From CAZIAK01 sp964537035 (GTDB lineage Bacteria; Planctomycetota; B15-G4), in NCBI GenBank assembly GCA_964537035.1, contig CAZIAK010000063.1:1-22199 (forward strand): a DNA stretch of 22,199 nt, written 5' to 3'. Under the pieces are notes generated by a model. That model was not told the origin of the DNA. It worked only from the letters and a program-made list of their open reading frames with translations, and did no database searches. This document shows, in pieces, positions 14,889 to 22,199 of the stretch (the first letter of the stretch is position 1; each line of letters begins with the position of its first letter). The translations under genes and the position numbers were made by a program.

Positions 14889-16481
14889 TCAGGGCCAGGT
14901 GGTCACGACAGCGTTGGACAGGGCCACGCCCACCGGAGCGCCCGCGTCGGTGACAGCCCACTGGCTCACCAGGGTCGAGCCTGACGGCGCCCCGCCGGTG
15001 TCGGTCCAGGCGATGTCGATGTCACCGTTGGCGTCGGTGTTCAAGATGAACAGCCCGAAGAAAGGCACGGCCTTCAGGATGCCGCCCTTGAAGAAGGCGG
15101 TGCCTTCGCTGAGCGACAAGAAGATGCCCGCCACGGCGTTGGGTGCGGCGTTGCGCAGGTGTAGCGCACCGGGCAGGCCCACGGCCACGTTGCCCGTTCC
15201 GAAGTGCACCGGCTCGCCCAGCGTGCCAGCCAACCCAGAGCCCAGCCCGACAAACGGACCGTCCGGAATCACCTTGAAGACCTCGCCACCGTTCAGATCG
15301 CAGATGTAGAGCTCGCCGTTGCCATCCTCGGCAAAGCTAGCCGGGGAGAGAATGCTCAGCCCCCCTCCTGGCTCGAGCTCGGCGGTGCGGTTGATGGTGC
15401 TGAGAGGCACCAGGGCCCCGCCCGACTCGTTCAGGCTCCAGATCTTGTTGCTGGTGTTGTCAGCGTAGAAGTAGCTACCAGCCAGATCGGGGATGGCGTC
15501 GCCGCGGTAGACGTAGCCACCGATGACGGCGCGGCCCTGGCTCGGGTTGTTGTACTCCTTGAGGGGCAAGGTCAGCTCCGGAGCGTTGCAGGTGCAACCG
15601 CTCAGTCCCGAGCAGTTCAAGCCCTCCATGCAACGCCAGCCGAAGTTCAGGCCGTCAGCGCCAGCGCTGATGGCAGCAAGGTTCTCGGCGCTGACGAAGT
15701 CGATCTCTTCCTTGGCGTTCTGGCCCACGTCCCCGATCCACAGATCGCCGGTCTCCCGGTCGAACGAGTGGCGGAAGGGGTTGCGCATGCCCAGTGCCCA
15801 GATCTCGTCGTCCACGAGCGGGTCACCCACGAAGGGGTTGTCAGCGGGGATGCCGTAGTTGTTGCCACCGGACGGGTTGTCCACGTCGATGCGCAGCATC
15901 TTGCCCAGCAGTGTGGTGCCAGATTGGGCGTTGCCGCCAGAGGCGTGGCCCGAGCCCGTGTCGTTGAAGTTGCCGCCGTCGCCGGTGCCGATCCAGAGCA
16001 TGCCGTCCGGGCCGAAGTCGATCATGCCACCGTTGTGGTTCGACTGGGGCTGGGTGAAGGTCAAGATCACCAGACCGGTGGAAGCGTCGGCGATATTGGG
16101 GTTGGCCGAGACCGTGTAGCGCTCGATCGTCGTCCCCGCAGTGGACGTGTAGTTCACGTACACGAAGCCGTTGCTGGCGTAGTTCGGATGGAAGGCCATG
16201 CCCAGCAGGCCCCGCTCGTTGCCCGAGGTCTGCACCTTGCCGGTGAGGTCGAGGTAAGGCGTGGCCAGGACGGTGTTCGAGGTCAGGTCGATGATGTGGA
16301 TGTCGGCCTGGTTCTGCTCAGCGACGAACAGCCGGGTGGTGTCACCGACGGGCGTCGTGGCGTAGAGCGGCTTGACCAACCCGCTGGCCACGCGAACGGT
16401 CGTGAGCGGCGTGGACTGTGCTGCCACTGGCAGGGTGAACAAGCCCACGGCCAGCAAGGTAAAGGAGAGAGCAGACCTCAT
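14889..16481 (-). CDS. Secreted PQQ-dependent sugar dehydrogenase-like beta-propeller protein
   Basis: The 530-residue product starts at the ATG at 16481 (GGAG nine bases upstream) with a signal peptide ending AAQS. The glucose/sorbosone dehydrogenase propeller shows GNERGLLGMAFHPNY (88-101), SNHNGGMIDFGPDGMLWIGT (148-166) with the likely catalytic His149, and GMRNPFRHSFD and GDVGQNAKEEID further on. A Cys-rich insert follows (WRCMEGLNCSGLSGCTC), as in many bacterial homologues. Family members oxidise aldoses with PQQ at the cell surface. Whether this one binds PQQ or is a non-enzymatic relative cannot be settled here. The last 120 or so residues are a separate module (GLGSGLAG, FKGGIL, LSNAV) shared with the beta-propeller protein at 141-2696. 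Confidence 0.82.
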   Translation of the reverse strand: MRSALSFTLLAVGLFTLPVAAQSTPLTTVRVASGLVKPLYATTPVGDTTRLFVAEQNQADIHIIDLTSNTVLATPYLDLTGKVQTSGNERGLLGMAFHPNYASNGFVYVNYTSTAGTTIERYTVSANPNIADASTGLVILTFTQPQSNHNGGMIDFGPDGMLWIGTGDGGNFNDTGSGHASGGNAQSGTTLLGKMLRIDVDNPSGGNNYGIPADNPFVGDPLVDDEIWALGMRNPFRHSFDRETGDLWIGDVGQNAKEEIDFVSAENLAAISAGADGLNFGWRCMEGLNCSGLSGCTCNAPELTLPLKEYNNPSQGRAVIGGYVYRGDAIPDLAGSYFYADNTSNKIWSLNESGGALVPLSTINRTAELEPGGGLSILSPASFAEDGNGELYICDLNGGEVFKVIPDGPFVGLGSGLAGTLGEPVHFGTGNVAVGLPGALHLRNAAPNAVAGIFLSLSEGTAFFKGGILKAVPFFGLFILNTDANGDIDIAWTDTGGAPSGSTLVSQWAVTDAGAPVGVALSNAVVTTWP

Positions 16482-16827
16482 CGGTGCGAGCTCCGTTGCG
16501 GTGAGGAGAGGGTCGGGTGACGAAAACGCGCTGAAAAGGCCAGCTTTCCAGCGCGATCCGTGTCTGAGAGCCGGATGCAACGGGTGAGCATACCACGACC
16601 CTGTGGGCTGGGGGCGCCGCCCGGGTCGTCACAGAACGACGACAAGCTCACCATGCCGCCGGGCCCATCAGGCCAACCATCTTCGCAGTCAGAAGAGCCG
16701 TGGTGGCTGTGCCCGAGCCCCTACTGGAGTCCTTGGTCAACCCGCTGGGGAACCTGACCTCAGAGATGTCCGGCTTCGCTCGAGGGGCAGCTCAAGAACT
16801 GGCCGCCGTGCGTCCGATTCAAGGCAG
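16482..16827. other. 346-bp divergent intergenic region
   Basis: This region separates the divergent dehydrogenase and subtilase genes. Apart from the hairpin at 16527-16555 I see no defined site. On the plus strand a frame without a normal start codon is open from 16568 and ends in TGA at 16829-16831, overlapping the subtilase ATG as ATGA. It has no recognisable family and is not called as a gene. Confidence 0.4.
16527..16555. repeat. 29-base perfect-ended hairpin upstream of the dehydrogenase gene
   Basis: CGCGCTG (16527-16533) pairs perfectly with CAGCGCG (16549-16555). After one mismatch AAAG pairs with CTTT around a five-base loop. The structure lies 46-74 bases upstream of the dehydrogenase ATG, so it could be a leader hairpin or a dyad operator for that gene. 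No T-run follows it. Confidence 0.5.
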
Positions 16828-18600
16828 ATGAAGACGATCTCCACGCTGACGCTCCTGTCTGTCCTGGCCCTGCCCCTCGCTGCCCAGAGCAGCCAGCCGC
16901 CGGCCACCGACAACCCCGACCCAGTCTTTCAGATCGAGTACTGGAACGACGTGCCGATCGTGGGCGGGCAGCTGCTCGTGGGCTTCGAGGACACCGTGAG
17001 CCGGGGAGTCCAGCAAGGCCTCACGGCCAGCCTGCCTGGGACCCGGGTGGCGGAGTGGGGCGAGACCTCGCTCATTCGCCTGCCCGCTGGTGCCAGCGTA
17101 GGCGAGTCTCTCGCTGCCTGGTCCGAGCGACCCGAGGTGAGCTTCGCGGAGCCCGACGTGCTGCACGCCAGCACCGCCGTGCCCAACGACCCGAAGTGGT
17201 CTCAACAGTGGGGCACCAAGAAGGTGGGCGCCAGCGCCGCCTGGGACATGGCAGCAGGCAACCCCAATGTGGTGGTGGCCATCATCGACACCGGCGTGCT
17301 GACCAGCCATGCCGACCTCAACGATCACTACGCCTACGGCTGGGACGCCTACGCCAACGACTCCAACCCGAACGACCTGGACGGCCACGGAACCCACTGC
17401 GCCGGCGTCGCGGCCGCCGAGACGAGCAACTTCACTGGCATTGCCGGCGCCGCCTTCTCGTGCAGCTTCGCCGCCTATCGTTGCGGCAATGGCAGCTTCC
17501 CCAGCTCCAGCCTCGTCGCCGCCATCGACCGGGCCGTCTCGGATGGCGCCCACGTGCTCTCCATGTCTTGGGGCAGCGGGTACAACAGCGCCCCCATCAA
17601 GGCGGCGTTGCAGTCAGCCCGTGACGCAGGGTGTGTGCTGGTGGCCGCTGCTGGCAACGACAACTCCACCACCAAGTCGTATCCGGCGGCGTTGAGCTTC
17701 GTCATCTCGGTGGGTTCGTCCACGCCCAACGATGGTCGCAGCAGCTTCTCGAACTATGGCAGCTGGGTCGACGTAGCGGCCCCCGGACAGGGCATCCTCT
17801 CGACCTACAACAACGGCGGATACCTCAAGATGAGCGGGACCTCCATGGCCACGCCACTCGTGGCGGGCATGGCCGCTCTGCTTTACAGCGAGCTGGGAGA
17901 GCAGCGCTCCACCACCAGCGCCACCGCCGTACGCACCGCACTGCAGGACAGCACCGTTCCTGTGGGCGCCTGGGTCGCCTACGGCCGGGTCGACTACCCC
18001 GCGGCCCTCTCTGCCCTCGACTCAGGACTGCCGCCGTCGCTCAACGGTCTCTCGCCGTCCCTCGCGCCCGTCCTGCCTCAGCAGTCCGTGACCCTCACCG
18101 GCAGCGGCTTCATCGGCACCACTTCGGTGACCGTTGAGAACGTGGCGGCCCCCACCTTCAACGTGGTCTCCGACTCGACCCTGACCTTTGAGCCGCCCCT
18201 GCCAGCCGCGTTCGGCACCCTCGATGTGGTCATCCACGAGGGCGCACAGCAGAGCGCGAGCTTGCCCCTGAGCTTCGGGCCCTCAGACCCGCCCTTGCTG
18301 GCTGTGCCTGGCACCGTCGCTCCCGGGGCGAACCTCTCCCTGGCCTTCGCCGGCGACGCGGGCCATCAGCTGCTGCTCCTGGCCTCACTACAACCCACCA
18401 CGTTTCAGTACAACGGCTATCCGCTCCTGCTGAACCACGTGCTGGTCGACCTGGGCCTGCTCAACAGCGTGGGCTCCATGGTGCTCAACGTGACCATTCC
18501 CAACAGTCTCTCCGCGGTCACGCTGCAACTTCAGAGCGCGACACTCTCCAACGGCTTCGTGGGCGCCAGCACCATCGCCACGGTCACCGTGGACCCCTGA
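16828..18600 (+). CDS. Secreted subtilisin-family (S8) serine protease with IPT-like and C-terminal modules
   Basis: The 590-residue product begins at the ATG at 16828 (AAGG just upstream) with a signal peptide ending LAAQ (about 1-20). An inhibitor-type propeptide follows (about 45-115: GGQLLVGFEDTV, then VSFAEPDVLHA), then the S8 domain (about 120-400). The catalytic set is complete: Asp154 in AIIDTGV, His187 in GHGTHCAGV, oxyanion Asn277 in AAGND and Ser339 in SGTSMATP. Residues 401-485 form an IPT/TIG-like immunoglobulin domain (LNGLSPSLAPVLPQQSVTL, then GSGFIGTTSV). The last 100 or so residues are a beta-rich module similar in layout to the ends of two other secreted proteins here. It should be an extracellular or surface protease. 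Its last 17 bases overlap the converging O-methyltransferase gene. Confidence 0.92.
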   Translation: MKTISTLTLLSVLALPLAAQSSQPPATDNPDPVFQIEYWNDVPIVGGQLLVGFEDTVSRGVQQGLTASLPGTRVAEWGETSLIRLPAGASVGESLAAWSERPEVSFAEPDVLHASTAVPNDPKWSQQWGTKKVGASAAWDMAAGNPNVVVAIIDTGVLTSHADLNDHYAYGWDAYANDSNPNDLDGHGTHCAGVAAAETSNFTGIAGAAFSCSFAAYRCGNGSFPSSSLVAAIDRAVSDGAHVLSMSWGSGYNSAPIKAALQSARDAGCVLVAAAGNDNSTTKSYPAALSFVISVGSSTPNDGRSSFSNYGSWVDVAAPGQGILSTYNNGGYLKMSGTSMATPLVAGMAALLYSELGEQRSTTSATAVRTALQDSTVPVGAWVAYGRVDYPAALSALDSGLPPSLNGLSPSLAPVLPQQSVTLTGSGFIGTTSVTVENVAAPTFNVVSDSTLTFEPPLPAAFGTLDVVIHEGAQQSASLPLSFGPSDPPLLAVPGTVAPGANLSLAFAGDAGHQLLLLASLQPTTFQYNGYPLLLNHVLVDLGLLNSVGSMVLNVTIPNSLSAVTLQLQSATLSNGFVGASTIATVTVDP

Positions 18601-19240
18601 CGCCGACCCACAGCCCGTCCCCCACGGGCACGATCACCCCGCTCACATCGGCACAGCTGGCCATGACCTCATTGAAGGCCTTCACCGCGGGGGCCTCCCG
18701 GTCTGTGGGTGTCTCGTCGAACAGCTGCCCAAAGGCGAAGGCGTTGTCTGCCATGACCAGGGCTCCCTCATGCAGCAGGCGCAGCCCCGCTTGCAGGTAG
18801 CTGGCGTAGCCACCCTTGTCTGCGTCCAGGAACATGGCATCGAAGGAGTCATCGGGCAGCGTGGCCAGTCCCTCATCACCTGAGCAGCGATGTACGGTGA
18901 TCTTCTCGGCCACGTCGGAGCGGGCGATCCAGCGCTCGGCGAAGTCGGCGTGGTGTGGATCGAGTTCGATGGTCTCCAGGTGGCCGTCGGCGGGGAGCGC
19001 CCTGGCCATGGTGATCGCTGAGTAGCCCGCCAGCGTGCCCACTTCGACCACTCGGCGTGCTCCCGCAAGGCGCAGCTGGATGGCCATGAAGCTCGCCTGA
19101 GCCGGGCCGATCCAGATGGCTGGCAGCCCCTGGGCCAGCGCGTCCCGCTTGAGCTCAACGAGAAACTCGTCGTCGCCCTGGGTGTGGGACGCGATGTAGT
19201 CGAAGTGTTGCTGGGTCACCAGCGAGGGTTGGTCGGACAT
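18584..19240 (-). CDS. SAM-dependent O-methyltransferase (family 3, CCoAOMT-like)
   Basis: The 218-residue product is a cation-dependent class I methyltransferase by its motifs: SAM-binding VVEVGTLAGYSAI (64-76), acidic IELDP (91-95), and FLDADKGGYASY (137-148) with the metal-binding Asp pair. The partner Asp-Asn follows at ADN (164-166). Bacterial members methylate catechol-like hydroxyls on small molecules; the substrate is not predictable. I chose the ATG at 19240, where family similarity begins; an in-frame ATG at 19261 would add seven residues, and neither has a good ribosome site. The 3' end overlaps the converging subtilase gene by 17 bases. It is divergent from the M32 carboxypeptidase gene. 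Confidence 0.9.
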   Translation of the reverse strand: MSDQPSLVTQQHFDYIASHTQGDDEFLVELKRDALAQGLPAIWIGPAQASFMAIQLRLAGARRVVEVGTLAGYSAITMARALPADGHLETIELDPHHADFAERWIARSDVAEKITVHRCSGDEGLATLPDDSFDAMFLDADKGGYASYLQAGLRLLHEGALVMADNAFAFGQLFDETPTDREAPAVKAFNEVMASCADVSGVIVPVGDGLWVGVRGPR

Positions 19241-19428
19241 GGGTCGTGGGCCGTCGCACATCGGGGAGAGGGTGGGCCCATCAGCAGATCATCGAGCTGC
19301 CCTGGACGCGGGCGGCGATCATAGCGCCAGCGACAGCTGCAGAACTTGCGTGACCTCTGCCTCTCGACGCTTGCAAGGGCTCGCCGGGCGACAACAATGG
19401 CCCGCTCACCCCATCCACGGAGATCGTC

Positions 19429-20922
19429 ATGGCCACCGCCTTCCAAGAGCTCGAACAACGCTGGGCCGAGATCGCCGACATCCAGAACGGCCTGGGCATC
19501 CTGGGCTGGGACCAAGAGGTGATGATGCCGCGGGGTGGCGTGACGGCCCGGTCCCGCACCATGGCCACGCTCCATGGCCTGATTCACGAGCGCAAGACCG
19601 ACCCGGCCATGGTGGGACTGGTGCGCCGTCTCTCGCGCAAGGGCACGAAGCTCACCCCGCGGCAGCGGCGGGCCGTGGCCCTGGCTCGCAAGGCCGTGGA
19701 CAAGGCGGCCAATGTTCCCGCAGACCTGGCCCGCAAGATCGCCCTGGCTGAGAGCAGCGGGGTCGAGAGCTGGCGCGCGGCTCGCCAGCAGGGCGACTTT
19801 TCGCTCTTCGCGGACGAGCTGGCCCGCATGGTCGACCTCAAGCGCGAGCTGGCCAGGGTGCGCAGCAAGCGCGGCAAGGTCTACGACGCCCTGCTCGATG
19901 ACTTCGAGCCCGGGGCCACCATGGCCGACATCGATCCCCTGTTGAACGAGCTCAAGACCTTCACCCAGAAGCTGCTCAAGCGGGTGGTGAACAGCGGCGT
20001 CGAGATCGACGTCTCACCGCTGGTGGGTCGCTTCGACGTCGAGGCTCAGAGAGGCTTCGCCCGCTCGGTGGTGCTGGCCATGGGCATCGATCTCGATCGG
20101 GGCCGCATGGATCTCTCGACCCACCCGTTCTGTGGTGGGGTCGGCCCGGGCGACGTGCGCATGACCGGTCGCTACGACCCGAGCGACATGCGCGGCGGGC
20201 TCTTCGGTGTGATCCACGAGGCGGGCCACGGCCTGTACGAACAGGGCCTTGATCCCCGGCGGGCGGGCACACCGATTGGGGGCGCCATCTCCATGGCCAT
20301 CCACGAGAGCCAGTCACGGCTTTGGGAGAACAACGTGGGTCGCAGCCGGCCCTTCTGGAAGTACTGGCTGCCCCGTCTGCGCCGAGCCCATCCCCAACTC
20401 AAGGGAGTCAACCTCGAGAAGATGTGGCGCGCGGTGAACTGCATCACGCCGTCCATGATCAGGGTCGAGGCGGACGAGCTGACCTACAACCTGCACATCG
20501 TGCTCCGCTACGAGATCGAGCGCGACCTGATCGAGGGCCGCATCGAAGTGCGCGACCTGCCCGACCGCTGGAACGGCGCCATGGTCGACCTGCTGGGCGT
20601 CGAGCCGGCCAATGCCGCCGAGGGTGTGCTGCAGGACATTCACTGGGCCAGCGGACTGTTCGGCTACTTCCCCACCTATTCCATTGGCAACCTCTACGCC
20701 GCCCAGATCATGGAGGCGGCGCGCAAGGGCATTCGTGGTCTTGACCGGCGCATCGAACAAGGCGATCTGCTGCCCCTGCGCGACTGGCTGAAGACTCAGA
20801 TCCATGGCCACGATCAGGTGTTTGACGCGGCCAAGACCGTACGCCGGGTCACAGGCAAGCCGCTCAGCACGGACGCCTTCCGGCGCCACATCACCCGCAA
20901 GGTCAAGGCCATCTACGGCTGA
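19429..20922 (+). CDS. M32 family metallocarboxypeptidase (Taq-type)
   Basis: This is a cytosolic zinc carboxypeptidase that removes C-terminal amino acids from peptides. The 497-residue length is normal for the family. Signature motifs are complete: HEXXH as VIHEAGHGLYEQG (His263, Glu264, His267), the third zinc-ligand motif HESQSRLWEN (Glu293), RVEADELTYNLHIVLRYEIE and GYFPTYSIGNLYAAQ near the C-terminus. The N-terminal ILGWDQEVMMPRGG is the usual start of the family. The ATG at 19429 is preceded by GGAG with suitable spacing. The gene stands alone, divergent from the O-methyltransferase and followed after 35 bases by an assembly gap, so an operon partner downstream cannot be excluded. Confidence 0.95.
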   Translation: MATAFQELEQRWAEIADIQNGLGILGWDQEVMMPRGGVTARSRTMATLHGLIHERKTDPAMVGLVRRLSRKGTKLTPRQRRAVALARKAVDKAANVPADLARKIALAESSGVESWRAARQQGDFSLFADELARMVDLKRELARVRSKRGKVYDALLDDFEPGATMADIDPLLNELKTFTQKLLKRVVNSGVEIDVSPLVGRFDVEAQRGFARSVVLAMGIDLDRGRMDLSTHPFCGGVGPGDVRMTGRYDPSDMRGGLFGVIHEAGHGLYEQGLDPRRAGTPIGGAISMAIHESQSRLWENNVGRSRPFWKYWLPRLRRAHPQLKGVNLEKMWRAVNCITPSMIRVEADELTYNLHIVLRYEIERDLIEGRIEVRDLPDRWNGAMVDLLGVEPANAAEGVLQDIHWASGLFGYFPTYSIGNLYAAQIMEAARKGIRGLDRRIEQGDLLPLRDWLKTQIHGHDQVFDAAKTVRRVTGKPLSTDAFRRHITRKVKAIYG

Positions 20923-20957
20923 CAGTCACACCACCAGCGAGAGGGTCAAGGCCATCT

Positions 20958-21057
20958 NNNNNNNNNNNNNNNNNNNNNNNNNNNNNNNNNNNNNNNNNNN
21001 NNNNNNNNNNNNNNNNNNNNNNNNNNNNNNNNNNNNNNNNNNNNNNNNNNNNNNNNN
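20958..21057. other. 100-base assembly gap (N)
   Basis: Exactly 100 N separate two contigs. The 14 bases just before the gap (20944-20957, GGTCAAGGCCATCT) repeat the end of the carboxypeptidase gene (20901-20914), which suggests a misjoined or collapsed contig end. The true gap size is unknown. Confidence 0.95.
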
Positions 21058-21096
21058 CGACTGAGCCCGTCACGCCTGCGAACAGGAACACCCACT

Positions 21097-21870
21097 TTGC
21101 GCATCGCTACCTGGAACGTGAACTCCGCTCGAGCCCGCCTGCCCCGCATCGTCGATTGGCTGGCGGTAGAGAAGCCGGACGTGGTCTGTTTGCAAGAGAT
21201 CAAGTGCGTCGACGAGCAGTTCCCTGCCGAGCCCATCGAAGAGCTGGGCTATCACATCGAGACCCACGGACAGAAGACCTACAACGGCGTGGCCATCCTG
21301 TCCAAGTCCACACCCGAAGACGTGGTCAAGGGCATGCCCGACGACGGCGAGGACGAGCAGTCACGGGTCATCGCTGCGACCATCGACGGCGTGCGCGTGC
21401 TCAACCTGTACGTGGTCAACGGCAAAGAAGTGGGCGATCCCAAGTACGACTTCAAGTTGGCCTGGATGGATCGGGTCGCCCACTACATCCAGAACGACTT
21501 CGTGATCAGTGACCCCATCGTGGTCACCGGCGACTTCAACGTCACCTTCGACGATCGCGATCTCTACGACCCGGAGAAGTGGCGAGACAGGATCCTCTGC
21601 TCGGTGCCCGAACGGGAGGCCCTGGCCAAGATGATGAAGCCCGGTCTGCACGACGCCTTCCGCCAGTTTCACGAAGAGGCCGGCCACTACACCTGGTGGG
21701 ACTTCCGCACGCGGGGTTTTCAGCGGGGAAACGGCCTGCGCATCGATCACTTCTTGATGAGCGACGCAGCCTTGTCCGCTTGCACGGATGTGCACGTCGA
21801 CACCGAGGAGCGGGGACGGGAGAAGCCGTCTGACCATGCTCCTGTGGTGGCTACGTTTGGCCCCATCTAG
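21097..21870 (+). CDS. xthA: Exodeoxyribonuclease III / AP endonuclease
   Basis: This is a Mg2+-dependent DNA repair enzyme that cuts at abasic sites and degrades 3' ends. The 257-residue product has all the active-site motifs of the exonuclease-endonuclease-phosphatase family: WNVNS (Asn7/Asn9), LQEIK (Glu34), TGDFNV (Asp146, Asn148), LRIDHFL (Asp217) and the final SDHAPV (Asp246, His247). The start is TTG at 21097, with CAGGAA at 21083-21088 as a plausible ribosome site; the protein then begins MRIATWNVNS, exactly where the family begins. The 39 bases between the gap and the start show no other gene. It may be the first gene or part of an operon cut by the gap. Confidence 0.95.
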   Translation: MRIATWNVNSARARLPRIVDWLAVEKPDVVCLQEIKCVDEQFPAEPIEELGYHIETHGQKTYNGVAILSKSTPEDVVKGMPDDGEDEQSRVIAATIDGVRVLNLYVVNGKEVGDPKYDFKLAWMDRVAHYIQNDFVISDPIVVTGDFNVTFDDRDLYDPEKWRDRILCSVPEREALAKMMKPGLHDAFRQFHEEAGHYTWWDFRTRGFQRGNGLRIDHFLMSDAALSACTDVHVDTEERGREKPSDHAPVVATFGPI

Positions 21871-22199
21871 CTGACGGCGCGTCAACGCTCCTGTACGAGT
21901 AGCGCCGGGGGTGCGCGCTTTTCGCACCCAAGATCGTGGCTCTCAAACAACGAGGCTTCGCCTCGAAAACTCGCTCCAGACCTTGGGTGCGAAAAGCGCG
22001 CACCCCCTCGATTATAGAGAGGGTCGTCGCGCGTCGACGCTGCTGGCGAGAATCGCTGTCGGGGCCCATGGCTCGTAGGGGGGGGGCTTTGTTGGGGTGC
22101 TGGGCAGCCGCCTCTGCTTGCTGGCAGATTTCTGTGAGAAGGCTGCTAGTCCGACCTATTCACGGACTCCTGCTGCGAACGCGTTTGCGCCTTCGTGGA
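21871..22199. other. Non-coding right end of the window
   Basis: This 329-bp stretch holds the nested palindrome at 21907-22007 and a run of nine G (22078-22086). A frame from ATG at 22068 stays open to the window edge for 44 codons, but it is rich in Arg and Leu as expected of a GC-rich random frame, has no ribosome site, and I do not recognise it. No RNA gene was identified. Confidence 0.4.
21907..22007. repeat. 101-bp nested palindromic element
   Basis: A perfect 26-base inverted repeat (21907-21932 against 21982-22007) encloses 49 bases. Each arm is itself a hairpin: GGGTGCG, seven bases, CGCACCC at 21909-21929 and again at 21985-22005. The centre holds a third perfect hairpin, CGAGGC-TTC-GCCTCG (21951-21965). 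The region can therefore fold as one long stem or as three separate hairpins. It starts 36 bases after the xthA stop and could end that transcript. It may also be a small mobile or REP-like repeat; one copy in the window does not decide. Confidence 0.75.

Noticed and set aside
16568..16831. Frame whose TGA overlaps the subtilase ATG (ATGA) and whose last 45 codons look protein-like
   Set aside because: It has no ATG and no ribosome site near any GTG, matches no family I know, and a GC-rich random frame of 88 codons is expected by chance.
22068..22199. Possible gene start at the right edge after a nine-G run, a candidate phase-variable gene
   Set aside because: Only 44 codons are visible, rich in Arg and Leu, with no ribosome site and no recognisable domain.
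1..22199. CRISPR arrays, tRNA or rRNA genes, toxin-antitoxin pairs, defence genes
   Set aside because: I found no regularly spaced repeats, no tRNA T-arm or rRNA signature, and no gene of those families on either strand.

Overview
The window is about 22 kb of high-GC bacterial DNA with one 100-base run of N, so it is probably a scaffold from a draft or metagenome assembly. Gene content is that of a free-living, diderm, probably aquatic bacterium: MCE/Pqi envelope proteins, an OprP-type porin, lipoproteins and large secreted proteins. Three secreted proteins (a beta-propeller protein, a PQQ-type dehydrogenase and a subtilase) end in related modules of roughly 100-130 residues. I associate that style of C-terminus with Planctomycetota, so this phylum is my best guess; it is an inference from style, not a database result.

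Layout. 141-2696 (-): secreted seven-repeat SBBP beta-propeller protein. 2860-6595 (+): a compact operon of a single-domain PqiA, a PqiB-like MCE protein with an unusual C-terminus, and a multi-pass GT-C-like membrane protein. 6598-8410 (-): SulP anion transporter followed by the wrecked N-terminus of a beta-carbonic anhydrase, cut off by a copy of a terminal-inverted-repeat sequence. 8524-9423 (+): NhaR-like LysR regulator, divergent from sulP, apparently using an AUC start codon. 9461-9646: a 186-bp MITE-like element bounded by inverted copies of the same repeat. 9640-11061 (-): phosphate-selective-type porin. 11287-14182 (-): btuF-btuC-btuD vitamin B12 uptake operon, preceded by a cobalamin riboswitch and followed by an intrinsic terminator. 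14475-16481 (-): PQQ-type sugar dehydrogenase and a Dabb-domain lipoprotein. 16828-18600 (+): secreted subtilase, overlapping tail-to-tail with an O-methyltransferase (18584-19240, -). 19429-20922 (+): M32 carboxypeptidase. 20958-21057: scaffold gap. 21097-21870 (+): exodeoxyribonuclease III. 21907-22007: a nested palindromic element of unknown function.

Working together. The SulP transporter, the carbonic anhydrase remnant and the NhaR-like regulator look like a former Na+/bicarbonate module that has lost its enzyme. The btu genes form a standard ABC importer whose outer-membrane receptor is not in the window. The Pqi operon should act in envelope lipid transport; its third gene lies where a pqiC-type lipoprotein would be expected. 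No complete new defence or mobile system is visible. The least-explained items are the inverted-repeat family, the nested palindrome, the PqiB C-terminal domain and the AUC start.
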